From Sphaerochaetaceae bacterium (GTDB lineage: Bacteria > Spirochaetota > Spirochaetia > Sphaerochaetales > Sphaerochaetaceae): DNA of 49,205 nt. Of this stretch, positions 33,795 to 41,837 are shown piece after piece. Position numbers and translations under genes: made by a program. Each line of letters begins with the position of its first letter. Position 1 is the stretch's first letter. The stretch covers positions 1 to 49,205 of the forward strand of contig JAQVOO010000001.1 of NCBI GenBank assembly GCA_028702575.1, given 5' to 3'. Below the pieces are notes generated by a model, which was given only the letters and a program-made list of their open reading frames with translations, searched no databases and was not told where the DNA came from.

Positions 33795-33940
33795 GGCCTA
33801 CAAAAATCGGCGTGAAAAAGTAGCAACTTGCATTCTAGGGGCTTAGAACGCAGGTTTTCTCCATTTCGAACTAGCTACAAACCCGAAATCTCATAGTTAC
33901 AATGATAAATTATTTATTGCAAATTAACGGCTAGTAGGTA

Positions 33941-33969
33941 TTGAGTTACTGAAATACTTCTGCTATAAT
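33941..33969 (+). promoter_or_regulatory. Transposase promoter with almost no leader
   Basis: TTGAGT (33941-33946), a 17-base spacer and a perfect TATAAT (33964-33969). The transposase ATG is at 33980, so transcription should begin only a few bases before it and no Shine-Dalgarno sequence fits between. Confidence 0.7.
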
Positions 33970-33979
33970 TTTAGTTACA

Positions 33980-35686
33980 ATGTACTTGCGAATTACTAAA
34001 GCAAAAACAAAGGCTGATGGCCTAGTCGAATACCTCCAACTCTGTCAGAACTATTATGACAAAGAGACCAAACGATCCAAAACTACAGTTGTCTACAATT
34101 TCGGCCGCAAGGATGCCGTTGATATTTCCGCTATCAAACAACTGGTGTCCAATCTTGCCTCCTACATCGCTAAGGAGACCAAAGAGGTCCTTCCTCAGCT
34201 GTTTGCTGGAGATGCAGATCTTCACACTACTTTCCTTGGCTCCGTTTCCCTCGGTGGTACATGGCTACTCGACCAGATGTGGAAACGTTTAGGTATCGCC
34301 AAGGCCTTGAAATCGGTCTTGAAAGATCGTAACTATAGCATCCCCCTTGAACGACTCATCTTCTCCATGGTGGCTAACCGGGCCTTGGCACCTTCGAGCA
34401 AGCTTCACTTGGAGCATTGGGTGGCTCACGAGGTATACATCGAAGATCTTGATTCAGTGGATTCACAGAACCTGTATCGTGCGATGGACTTTCTCCAAGA
34501 GCACTCGGATGTGCTACAGAAAACTATATTTCATGCAGTCGCCGATCTGTTCAACCTTGAAGTCGACCTGCTGTTCATTGATACGACTACCACCTATTTC
34601 GAGATTGAAGGTGAGGATGCCGATTATAGCGAAACTGATGACGCTGGTACAGAATCGGTGCATCTTGGGTATCGTCGCCGGAGTAAGCATGGGAAAGATA
34701 ACCATCCAGAATTAGCCCAAGTAGTGATCTGCTTTGCAGTCACTCGTACTGGAATTCCGGTAAAGTGCTGGTCTTGGCCAGGCAATACCAGCGACAAGGC
34801 TATTGTAGAAGAAATCAAGAAAGACCTTAACTTGTGGGATCGTGGTAGAACCATCTATGTAGAAGATACCGGTTTCAATTCTGAGAAGAACCGTAGGATT
34901 CTCCGGGGTGCTGGTGATCACTATATCATCGGTGAGAAACTACGGTTAGGTCGGTATGCCGATGCTCATGAGGCACTCAGTAAGAGAGGAAAATTTACGC
35001 AACTCGAAAACGGTCTTGAGATCAAGGACATGTTGTTAGATACCGATAGCACCATATGTCGTCGTTTCATTCTTATTCGGAACCCGGATGAGGCGAAACG
35101 AGACAAGCTCAAACGTGATGATATTGTTGCGGAAGCTGAGCGACGCATCGAAGCTTTAAAACAGGAACAGCAGAACCAACACACGAAACGCACCTGTGCT
35201 TTGCGTAGTCATGCAGTATTTGGTAAGTACATCAAGCAGAGTAAGACGGGTAAGCTCAGCATCGATAAGATGAAAATCCGTAAGGAAGAACAGTTTGATG
35301 GCAAATACCTGATCAGTACCAGTGACTTGAAGCTCTCATCCGAAGAGGTTGTGATGGGGTATAAGCAATTGGCCAACATAGAACGAGTATTTCGAGATAT
35401 GAAACATCTTATTGATATCCGGCCGGTGTACCATCGTAAGGAGCAGCGCATCAAAAGCCATATCCTCCTTTGTTGGTTGGCGATGTTGATGATTCGTATT
35501 GCTGAACAAGAGTCACACCTGACGTGGTTTCAGATGAAAAAAGTTTTTAATAAATTGCACCTTGGCACACTTAAAACCCCTCAGGGAACCGTACGACAGA
35601 CCAGTGAAATCACAGGCGATATGAATAAGTTATTCAATGCATTGCAAATAGATACACCAAACAAGGTGATGCACATCGAGACGTAA
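33980..35686 (+). CDS. IS1634-family transposase
   Basis: A 568-residue DDE transposase of the IS4-like superfamily, full length for the IS1634 family. The N-terminus MYLRITKAKTKADGLVEYLQL is the family opening. Acidic residues appear in LLFIDTTTTYFEIEG and TIYVEDTGFNSEKN, and the C-terminal YKQLANIERVFRDMKHLIDIRP is the Y-R/K-E signature region with its Glu. A long lysine/glutamate-rich insert lies around residues 370-420. The frame is intact, so the element may still be active. Expression should be from the IS promoter with a leader of only a few bases. Confidence 0.93.
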   Translation: MYLRITKAKTKADGLVEYLQLCQNYYDKETKRSKTTVVYNFGRKDAVDISAIKQLVSNLASYIAKETKEVLPQLFAGDADLHTTFLGSVSLGGTWLLDQMWKRLGIAKALKSVLKDRNYSIPLERLIFSMVANRALAPSSKLHLEHWVAHEVYIEDLDSVDSQNLYRAMDFLQEHSDVLQKTIFHAVADLFNLEVDLLFIDTTTTYFEIEGEDADYSETDDAGTESVHLGYRRRSKHGKDNHPELAQVVICFAVTRTGIPVKCWSWPGNTSDKAIVEEIKKDLNLWDRGRTIYVEDTGFNSEKNRRILRGAGDHYIIGEKLRLGRYADAHEALSKRGKFTQLENGLEIKDMLLDTDSTICRRFILIRNPDEAKRDKLKRDDIVAEAERRIEALKQEQQNQHTKRTCALRSHAVFGKYIKQSKTGKLSIDKMKIRKEEQFDGKYLISTSDLKLSSEEVVMGYKQLANIERVFRDMKHLIDIRPVYHRKEQRIKSHILLCWLAMLMIRIAEQESHLTWFQMKKVFNKLHLGTLKTPQGTVRQTSEITGDMNKLFNALQIDTPNKVMHIET

Positions 35687-35800
35687 AGACTCCTCAAGCA
35701 GACTTAAAAACACCCTCAAAAATAGGCATACAATGCGATTTATGACAAATCGTTAATAATTTGATATAAATAAAAGAGTTGCTGACGATTTTGTAGCTAG

Positions 35801-35817
35801 CAACTGTCGAACGCCAG
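35801..35817 (-). repeat. IS terminal inverted repeat, right
   Basis: CAACTGTCGAACGCCAG, the exact complement of the left terminal repeat. Confidence 0.92.
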
Positions 35818-35908
35818 TACTAGTTCTGACATGCTTATTCCATTCAATTGAGCATATTTTTATTATGAGTTGTGCCTCTTCTTTGCTTAACTGTACAGAA
35901 ATTGCCAT
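35818..35908 (-). pseudogene. RelB-like antitoxin, N-terminal part (cut by IS, frameshifted)
   Basis: From ATG 35908, with AGGAGG seven bases upstream, the minus strand reads MAISVQLSKEEAQLII. It then needs a shift of one base in an A5 run (35857-35861) to continue as KYAQLNGISMSELV, the rest of a ribbon-helix-helix antitoxin N-terminus. The IS interrupts at residue ~30; the remaining 43 residues are at 33641-33777. Includes the right TACTA duplication copy (35818-35822). The unshifted frame (KICSIEWNKHVRTSTG) matches nothing. Confidence 0.85.
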
Positions 35909-35920
35909 CGCATTTCCTCC

Positions 35921-35939
35921 TGTAATACGCTGTATTACA
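35921..35939 (-). promoter_or_regulatory. Palindromic operator of the toxin-antitoxin module
   Basis: TGTAATAC-GCT-GTATTACA is a perfect 8-bp inverted repeat located just upstream of the antitoxin ribosome site. Ribbon-helix-helix antitoxins usually bind such a repeat to repress their own operon. With the antitoxin broken, the site is now an orphan. Confidence 0.65.
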
Positions 35940-36134
35940 AGAGGGATAAGCTTTCAATAACTATATGGGACAATCCATGTAGGCTTACTAAATAGTTTGT
36001 GTGAAAAATTTGACAAGAAAATAATATAAGAATCTTGAGCAGTATTCCACGAGAATTAGGATAACAAGCATAGCGCTCTGAACTGACGGGAGCTAAATAT
36101 TGGAAGCACCTATGATTCAATTCTTGGTCTGTTC

Positions 36135-37163
36135 TCATTCTAGATAAAAAACACTTTTTATAAATCCATCAACTCTTGAAATTGAGTCTTGCATGCACTG
36201 GCTAATTTCTTCGGCCTTATACTTATGTGTTATTAAGTAAGATAAATCAAACACACCTCGTTGTATCAACTCAATTGTTGTAGGCCAATGACGTTCATAC
36301 GCCTTTCCGTAATCGGTAGCAGGGGAGGTATGTAAGAAATGTTGTCCTCTTAAATGGCCCAGTTTAAAATCAACGGTTCGTGTCTTACGATGCCAACCGA
36401 AGAGGTAGATATGTCCAGCCATTCCACACTGTTGTATTGCTAGGTCTAGACCTTTTTGTGAACCTGAACACTCAATAACGATATCAAAATAACCTTCTGG
36501 TAGTCGATTAAAATATTCTTGATCTTTTTCAGATCCTGTTTGCACTATAGTATGAGCTCCTGCCCGTCGGGCTAGTTGTAAATTAAAGGGTTTGAGGTCT
36601 GCAACAGTGAATTCAGCAAGAGGATAACGAGAGACGATTTGCACCATTAGTAATCCCATGAAACCTGCACCTACAAGGAGGATTTTTGAACCAGGTTTTA
36701 TGTCCATATAAGAAACCGCATTGACAATTGACGCGACGGGTTCTATAACCCAATTTGCTGGATCTTTCATATCATCCGGTAATTTCCATGCAACCGATGC
36801 TGGACCAATGACTTTACGTGACCATTGGCCCATATACCAACAACAACTTACGAAGTCACCTTCTTTAAGATGGGAGACGCCTTTTCCTACTCTTGTTACT
36901 CTGTGTACTGCCTCATGGCCTGGCACCATCGGATATTTAGGGTGGGTCAAATCGCCTAAAAACAAAGAAACTTCATGAGTGCAAACTGCTCCGAGAATCG
37001 CTTCTGTTTCAATTTCTCCTTCCAATGGATCTCCTATTTGTCTAGTCACAACTTTTGTCCCGTGGTCGATTTCTTCTTGGGGTGTAGGCTTATAGACGTC
37101 GGATTCTCGTAATTCACGATAATGTATTTGGCCAATTTTTTCTAAAATTACCGATTTTGCCAT
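36135..37163 (-). CDS. Zinc-binding medium-chain alcohol/polyol dehydrogenase
   Basis: A 342-residue MDR-superfamily dehydrogenase. The catalytic zinc region is present as LGAVCTHEVSLFLG (Cys) and VPGHEAVHRV (His-Glu); the nucleotide-binding fold has ILLVGAGFMGLLMVQI. The four-cysteine structural zinc lobe of classic alcohol dehydrogenases is absent. Relatives oxidise polyols, sugars or threonine with NAD(P). ATG with GGAGG upstream. It follows the binding-protein gene on the same strand, separated by a stem-loop at 37185-37210, and is the likely first oxidation step of the second sugar locus. Substrate unknown. Confidence 0.85.
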   Translation of the reverse strand: MAKSVILEKIGQIHYRELRESDVYKPTPQEEIDHGTKVVTRQIGDPLEGEIETEAILGAVCTHEVSLFLGDLTHPKYPMVPGHEAVHRVTRVGKGVSHLKEGDFVSCCWYMGQWSRKVIGPASVAWKLPDDMKDPANWVIEPVASIVNAVSYMDIKPGSKILLVGAGFMGLLMVQIVSRYPLAEFTVADLKPFNLQLARRAGAHTIVQTGSEKDQEYFNRLPEGYFDIVIECSGSQKGLDLAIQQCGMAGHIYLFGWHRKTRTVDFKLGHLRGQHFLHTSPATDYGKAYERHWPTTIELIQRGVFDLSYLITHKYKAEEISQCMQDSISRVDGFIKSVFYLE

Positions 37164-37184
37164 TTGTTCCTCCTGCTACAGGTA

Positions 37185-37210
37185 AAACGCGGGGTACGTC
37201 CCCCGCGTTT
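37185..37210 (-). promoter_or_regulatory. GC-rich stem-loop between binding-protein and dehydrogenase genes
   Basis: AAACGCGGGG (37185-37194) pairs over 10 bases with CCCCGCGTTT (37201-37210) around a six-base loop. On the minus transcript it follows the binding-protein stop and precedes the dehydrogenase, mirroring the stem-loop at 29512-29544 in the first locus. Confidence 0.7.
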
Positions 37211-37243
37211 CCAATTAAACTAGATTGTTCTAACTATTCAAGC

Positions 37244-38515
37244 TCATTTGAAGTACCAGCTCTGTGCGCTCATCATGAAATCAGCAGCCTGTCTGGGAGT
37301 ATAATTCTCCATCAAAAGTTTATACACAGCTTCACCAATTGCTGCAGTATAATCAGGACTCCTATCTGACAACTTTTCATAAGGAATTTGCTGATACTTA
37401 TCGACGTTCGCTCCGCGGGCAGCCATATCGGCGGCTATTGTATTTTCGAGTTCAGTGGCTTTGGGATTGGTTGCAAATTGTCCTACGACCTCATTTCCGA
37501 ATAGCAGACTTCCCTTTACACCCGCTAACCAATTTAGATAAGTCTTCGCCGCAGCAAGTTTTTCTCCTTCTGTTTTACTGTTAATCCCGTACCCCATAAT
37601 CATATTAAAATTAGCTGAAATTTGTGTCCCTTCCTTTAGAGGTGGCATGAAGAACCACCCTAATTTAAGATCGGGGTTTGTTGTTTCTAAGAAGTTGAGT
37701 TCCCAGGTTCCAACAGGGTATATAGCTGCTCTTTCAGACAAGAATAACTGTTGCATGTCACTATAACCGATTCCTTCATGTCCTTTCGGGAAATATTGTG
37801 CCAATTCTTTGATCATTTCAAAATGTTTGATGTAGGCAGGATCCATGTATGTGACTTCTTTATTCATTAACTTGCGATGCCAAGCACTTGAAACTGTAGC
37901 TGCGGGAAGTACATTACCAGAAAGATATTCAGCAACCATCCATGAATCCTTAATGCCAAATGCAAAAGGTGTTACTCCATTAGATTGAAGTGTCTTACAG
38001 ACGCGAAGTAATTCATCATAGGTTTTAGGTTCACTCAAGCCGTATTTTTCAAATATAACTTTGTTGTAAAAGAACCCCCCATAGCACGATGAACCCGGAA
38101 TTCCATATACCACCCCTTTTTCTGTTCTCCAAGGGTTTATTGCAGAATCAGGTAAGAGGGAAAGGTTTGGAATGTCGTCTACTGTTAGCGGAATTACGTA
38201 CCCAGCATCAAAGATTTGACGTCCAACACCATAGGTGCGTAGGAAAATAATGTCAGCAGCACGACCAGATTGTAAGCTAGCCATCAACACGGAGTCGTAT
38301 TCGGTTGCCGTTACTGGTTCAAAACTAACAATGATATTAGGATAATCTTTTGAAAATTCTGCATTGATTCTGTTCCATGCAGCAAGATCATCCGTTCTCC
38401 AGCTGGTTACAGTCAATTTAATTCCTGCGTCCACTTCCTTTTCGGTTTGTGCTTGAGCAAAGACTATCCCTGCGCCAAGCATAACCAACATAGTGATTAA
38501 TAAAATTTTTTTCAT
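37244..38515 (-). CDS. CUT1 carbohydrate ABC transporter substrate-binding protein
   Basis: A 423-residue extracellular sugar-binding protein. ATG 38515 follows AAAGGAGG and begins MKKILLITMLVMLGAGIVFAQAQ, a signal peptide without lipobox. The mature protein starts near QTEKEVDAGIKLTVTSWR and contains IIFLRTYGVGRQIFDAG, VYGIPGSSCYGGFFYNK and AAIYPVGTWELNFLE. It lies about 3.3 kb from the two permease genes (41838-43584), which are on the other strand; it most likely belongs with them because no other binding protein accompanies those. A consensus-like promoter lies at 38601-38573. Confidence 0.9.
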   Translation of the reverse strand: MKKILLITMLVMLGAGIVFAQAQTEKEVDAGIKLTVTSWRTDDLAAWNRINAEFSKDYPNIIVSFEPVTATEYDSVLMASLQSGRAADIIFLRTYGVGRQIFDAGYVIPLTVDDIPNLSLLPDSAINPWRTEKGVVYGIPGSSCYGGFFYNKVIFEKYGLSEPKTYDELLRVCKTLQSNGVTPFAFGIKDSWMVAEYLSGNVLPAATVSSAWHRKLMNKEVTYMDPAYIKHFEMIKELAQYFPKGHEGIGYSDMQQLFLSERAAIYPVGTWELNFLETTNPDLKLGWFFMPPLKEGTQISANFNMIMGYGINSKTEGEKLAAAKTYLNWLAGVKGSLLFGNEVVGQFATNPKATELENTIAADMAARGANVDKYQQIPYEKLSDRSPDYTAAIGEAVYKLLMENYTPRQAADFMMSAQSWYFK

Positions 38516-38572
38516 GTAGATGCCTCCTTTACATGACCTCTCAAATTTAACCAATCTTAATTCAGTGAGTAA

Positions 38573-38601
38573 AGTTTATGCTAGGATATATTGCCTGTCA
38601 A
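38573..38601 (-). promoter_or_regulatory. Promoter of the second binding-protein gene
   Basis: On the minus strand TTGACA (38601-38596), a 17-base spacer and TAAACT (38578-38573). The transcript leads into the binding-protein and dehydrogenase genes. The facing ROK gene is 190 bases away. Confidence 0.6.
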
Positions 38602-38786
38602 CCAAAAATAATTATGCAAGGTCACTATTTTCTGTAATTGCTGTAAAAACCAGCTATTTTCGAACGTTGTGATATTTTGTATTGATTAATAATTGTAAAT
38701 ATTTATACTTAATTTACATGCTGAATTGTTTAATGTTAGAGAATTCTTTATATTAAGCTCAATATATTGAATCAGAGGTAGGTTGT

Positions 38787-39881
38787 ATGTTCAAAAATAG
38801 CTTTCTTTCGCATGCGGATGCTGCCCAATATAATAGAAACCTAGTGCTCAACTATATAAAAGATTACGGTCCTGTTTCCCGAACTCAGATATGGGAAAAT
38901 ATGAATCTTTCAAGAGCTTCTGTAACAATGATTGTACGCCAACTACAAGAGTTAAATTTTGTCGATGAGGTCGGTGTTGGTGAATCAAGTGGTGGAAGAA
39001 AACCACTATATTTAGAATTTAATAAAGATTCTCGGTTGATGTATATTGTCGATTACTGGGAACCAAGTAAAGTCTACCTTGTAAATATGGCAGGAGATAT
39101 AAAGCTTGAGTCGCCTCCTCTGGATTTTCCTAGATATTGTTCTCCAAGCGAGTTTAGCCGTATCGTTATGCATGGAATCAGAGAGATTGAAAGACAGATC
39201 AAGGTAGATTATAACCTTCTTTTGGGCCTAGGATTTTGCTTACCTGGAACGATAGATTCGCGAAACGGTTTCGTTTTACATTCGGTAGAACTCGGCTGGC
39301 AAGACGTCAATATAAACGCATTGTTTAAAAAATATTTTCCGAAGAAGATTTACCTTGAGCGGACCGGTAATCTTATGGCCTTAGGTTTATGTAATAGTCG
39401 TGAAGATGTTATTTCATGCTCACACTTCATGTTAGTACTTTTAGCTACGCATGGAATTGGGGCCTCGCTCCTTATACGAGGCAGTTGTCAACATGGTAGT
39501 AATTACATGGTAGGGGAAATTGGTCATTCAAAATTTGACGATGAGACCCTGTGTTCATGTGGGCAAACTGGGTGTCTGGAAGCGATAATTCGAGAAGATT
39601 TAATGCATAATAATGGTGAGGTAGGAAATGAATCTCTAACTTATTTATCTAGAGCGATTTCTAGTGCTATAAATCTTATGGATACTTCTTTGGTGATCCT
39701 CACCGGAGATTTGTTACCGAAAATGGGCAATGAGAAGCAGTTAATTCTAATCGAAATGATTAAAACCCAAGTCGTGAGTTCAAAACAACGCAGATTGAAA
39801 ATCAGTATGGTTGATAATTGTGAGAACGCCATTATTTCCGGTATGAGTGCTCACATTTTTAAAGAACATTTTGGTGTTTAA
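38787..39881 (+). CDS. ROK-family transcriptional regulator (second locus)
   Basis: A 364-residue NagC/XylR-type regulator. The winged HTH covers about residues 15-70 (SRTQIWENMNLSRASVTMIVRQLQ). The ROK domain has LGLGFCLPGTIDSRNG, THGIGASLLIRG, GEIGHSKFDDE and a complete zinc site CSCGQTGCLEAI, unlike the regulator at 25751. The kinase Asp position is ERTGN rather than END, so it is a sensor and not a kinase. It faces the binding-protein gene and precedes the transketolase genes, so it is placed to control both directions. The ATG has GAGGTAGG upstream. Confidence 0.9.
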   Translation: MFKNSFLSHADAAQYNRNLVLNYIKDYGPVSRTQIWENMNLSRASVTMIVRQLQELNFVDEVGVGESSGGRKPLYLEFNKDSRLMYIVDYWEPSKVYLVNMAGDIKLESPPLDFPRYCSPSEFSRIVMHGIREIERQIKVDYNLLLGLGFCLPGTIDSRNGFVLHSVELGWQDVNINALFKKYFPKKIYLERTGNLMALGLCNSREDVISCSHFMLVLLATHGIGASLLIRGSCQHGSNYMVGEIGHSKFDDETLCSCGQTGCLEAIIREDLMHNNGEVGNESLTYLSRAISSAINLMDTSLVILTGDLLPKMGNEKQLILIEMIKTQVVSSKQRRLKISMVDNCENAIISGMSAHIFKEHFGV

Positions 39882-39887
39882 CTTTTA

Positions 39888-39916
39888 TTGCCGGATTTTA
39901 GCTAAATGTTTATAAC
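39888..39916 (+). promoter_or_regulatory. Probable promoter of the transketolase operon
   Basis: TTGCCG (39888-39893), a 17-base spacer and TATAAC (39911-39916), about 140 bases before the transketolase ATG. The -35 matches at four of six positions and the -10 at five of six. Confidence 0.45.
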
Positions 39917-40055
39917 CCCCATTAACATTTAGAAAGGACCATAAAATTCTTCTACTAATACTAATTTTTCCTTTACAACCAATAATTCATACGATAAACT
40001 TAATTTAGTCACTTAATAAATGAGAATTGTTTTTTCTGGTGGAGGAAGGAGTGGA

Positions 40056-40862
40056 ATGACGAAAAAATATAAGAGATTTGCAGATTTAATCCGAAAGGAT
40101 TGCCTGCGCATGTGCCATATTGGGGGGAGTGGGCATATCGGCAGTATGCTTTCTAGTGCTGATATAGTTTCGGTTCTTTACGAAAGTATATTGCATGTCG
40201 ATCCCGAAAATCCAAAAAAAATAGACAGAGATCGCTTTATATTAAGTAAAGGTCATGCAGGCGCTGTTGTTTATGCGGCATTATGTGAAAAAGGGTTCTT
40301 TCCCCGTGAATGGTTGCCTACATATTACGGAGATGACGGTAAACTCATGGGACATATTAGCCATTATGTACCAGGTGTGGAATATTCTACAGGTTCTTTA
40401 GGGCATGGGTTGGGAGTATGTTGTGGGATGGCCCTAGCTGCCAGAGAAGCGGGAGAAAAACATCGTATAATTTGTTTAATGAGCGATGGGGATTGTAATG
40501 AAGGATCTACTTGGGAAGCAATTATGTTTGCCGCCCAGCAACGCTTGGATAATCTTACTGCTATTGTCGATTACAACTATATTCAAGCGCTAGGATTTAC
40601 TAGAGATATCATTGATTTAGGTGATTTATCCTCTAAAGTAAAGAAATTTGGATGGTCAACTTGTGATATAGATGGACATGACTATCTCGAGATTGAAAAC
40701 TCTCTTTCAAAATTGCCCCATGAGAAAAATAAGCCAACTCTTATTGTCGCCCATACTGTAAAGGGAAAAGGGGTAAGTTTCCTAGAAAATACGGTGGCAA
40801 GCCATTATGCGCATATAAGTGATGAGGTTTTAGCTAAGGCCTTAAAAGAGATTGGAGAATAA
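40056..40862 (+). CDS. Transketolase, N-terminal (ThDP pyrophosphate-binding) subunit
   Basis: A 268-residue N-terminal half of a two-gene transketolase. I prefer ATG 40056 (AAGGAG just upstream) over 40020. The ThDP-Mg segment is MSDGDCNEGSTWEAI followed by TAIVDYNYIQALG; GGSGHIGSML and DRFILSKGHAGAVVYA are the substrate and cofactor histidine regions. Split transketolases act in pentose phosphate metabolism but also in catabolism of unusual sugars. The C-terminal subunit starts 3 bases after the stop. No sugar kinase is present in the locus. Confidence 0.92.
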   Translation: MTKKYKRFADLIRKDCLRMCHIGGSGHIGSMLSSADIVSVLYESILHVDPENPKKIDRDRFILSKGHAGAVVYAALCEKGFFPREWLPTYYGDDGKLMGHISHYVPGVEYSTGSLGHGLGVCCGMALAAREAGEKHRIICLMSDGDCNEGSTWEAIMFAAQQRLDNLTAIVDYNYIQALGFTRDIIDLGDLSSKVKKFGWSTCDIDGHDYLEIENSLSKLPHEKNKPTLIVAHTVKGKGVSFLENTVASHYAHISDEVLAKALKEIGE

Positions 40863-40864
40863 TC

Positions 40865-41788
40865 ATGAGAAAAATATTCAATAAAACGTTACTTGAAATT
40901 GCACGAAAGGATGCGAGAATTCATTTAGTTCTTGCCGACATTGGATATGGAGAAATTGAAGGTTTTGCCAAAGAATTTCCTGATCGTTATTACAATGTCG
41001 GCGTTGCTGAGCAGAATATGACTGCTGTTGCTTGTGGGTTAGCGATGGAAGGAAACATCTGTGTTACCTATTCTATTGCGAATTTTCCAACTCTTCGCTG
41101 CTTAGAGCAGATCCGTAACGATGTCTGTTACCATAATGCTAATGTAAAGATTGTGATTATTGGGGGAGGAGTTTCATATGGCCCTCTAGGGGTATCACAT
41201 CACTCTACTGAAGATATTGCTATTATGCGGGCATTGCCTAATGTTGTCGTACTTGTCCCTTGTGATTTACAGGAAGCCGAATCAGCGACTCATGCTATGA
41301 TGGAATATGAGGGGCCAGTCTACTATCGTTGCGGGTATAAAAATGAACGTGATATTCATCATAAGCCTTTTAAATTTGAGTTTGGGAAATCCATAACGGT
41401 TGAAGATGGCGATGATGCCACTATTATATTCTGTGGGCCTATTGGTTTCGAAGCTCAAGAAGCTGTTATTGCTGCACGTAAAAAAGGAATAAATGTTCGA
41501 TTGATCAGCATGCATACAGTAAAACCAATTGATCGGGAGGCTGTAATTACCGCTGCAAAAGAAACTAGAAAAATAATCACGGTTGAAGAACATAACCTTT
41601 CCGGAGGGTTAGGTAGTGCAGTGGCCGAAGTTCTTGTTGATGAAGGAAATCTTGACGTTAAGGTGAAAAGGATGGCCTTTCCAGATGTGTATGTACATGA
41701 AGTTGGATCCCAAGAATGGCTGAGATCCTTATATAATATGGATGCATCTGCTATAGAGCAGGAGATTTATGCTATATGCAGAACTTGA
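40865..41788 (+). CDS. Transketolase, C-terminal (pyrimidine-binding) subunit
   Basis: A 307-residue partner of the previous gene, with the pyrimidine-binding and C-terminal domains. The catalytic Glu is in YYNVGVAEQNMTAVACGLA; YSIANFPTLRCLEQIRND and GVSYGPLGVSHHSTEDIAIMR are the usual substrate-site blocks; EEHNLSGGLGSAVAE marks the C-terminal domain. ATG after GGAGAATAATC. Together the two subunits total about 575 residues, normal for a split enzyme. Followed after 49 bases by the permease genes. Confidence 0.93.
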   Translation: MRKIFNKTLLEIARKDARIHLVLADIGYGEIEGFAKEFPDRYYNVGVAEQNMTAVACGLAMEGNICVTYSIANFPTLRCLEQIRNDVCYHNANVKIVIIGGGVSYGPLGVSHHSTEDIAIMRALPNVVVLVPCDLQEAESATHAMMEYEGPVYYRCGYKNERDIHHKPFKFEFGKSITVEDGDDATIIFCGPIGFEAQEAVIAARKKGINVRLISMHTVKPIDREAVITAAKETRKIITVEEHNLSGGLGSAVAEVLVDEGNLDVKVKRMAFPDVYVHEVGSQEWLRSLYNMDASAIEQEIYAICRT

Positions 41789-41837
41789 AGTGTTTACTCT
41801 GCATGTGTAAACTAAATTTTGTTGGAAGAGGAACGTA

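Larger units (their letters stand above)
33778..35817 (+). mobile_element. Complete IS1634-family insertion sequence (2040 bp)
   Basis: The ends are CTGGCGTTCGACAGTTG at 33778-33794 and its perfect complement at 35801-35817; similarity continues inward (CTACAAAA...TCG) to about 30 bases. A 5-bp TACTA duplication flanks it. It carries one intact transposase gene and a perfect-looking promoter at 33941-33969. The split host gene (antitoxin) rejoins cleanly across the element, which fixes the ends to the base. Confidence 0.92.

Noticed and set aside
33641-33826. The 61-codon frame as a complete antitoxin gene
   Set aside because: Its first 17 or so codons are the IS end read out of context; the true N-terminus lies beyond the element at 35818-35908.
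35935-36138. A 67-codon minus-strand frame upstream of the antitoxin
   Set aside because: It overlaps the palindromic operator, has a cysteine- and leucine-rich composition with no family resemblance and no clear ribosome site.
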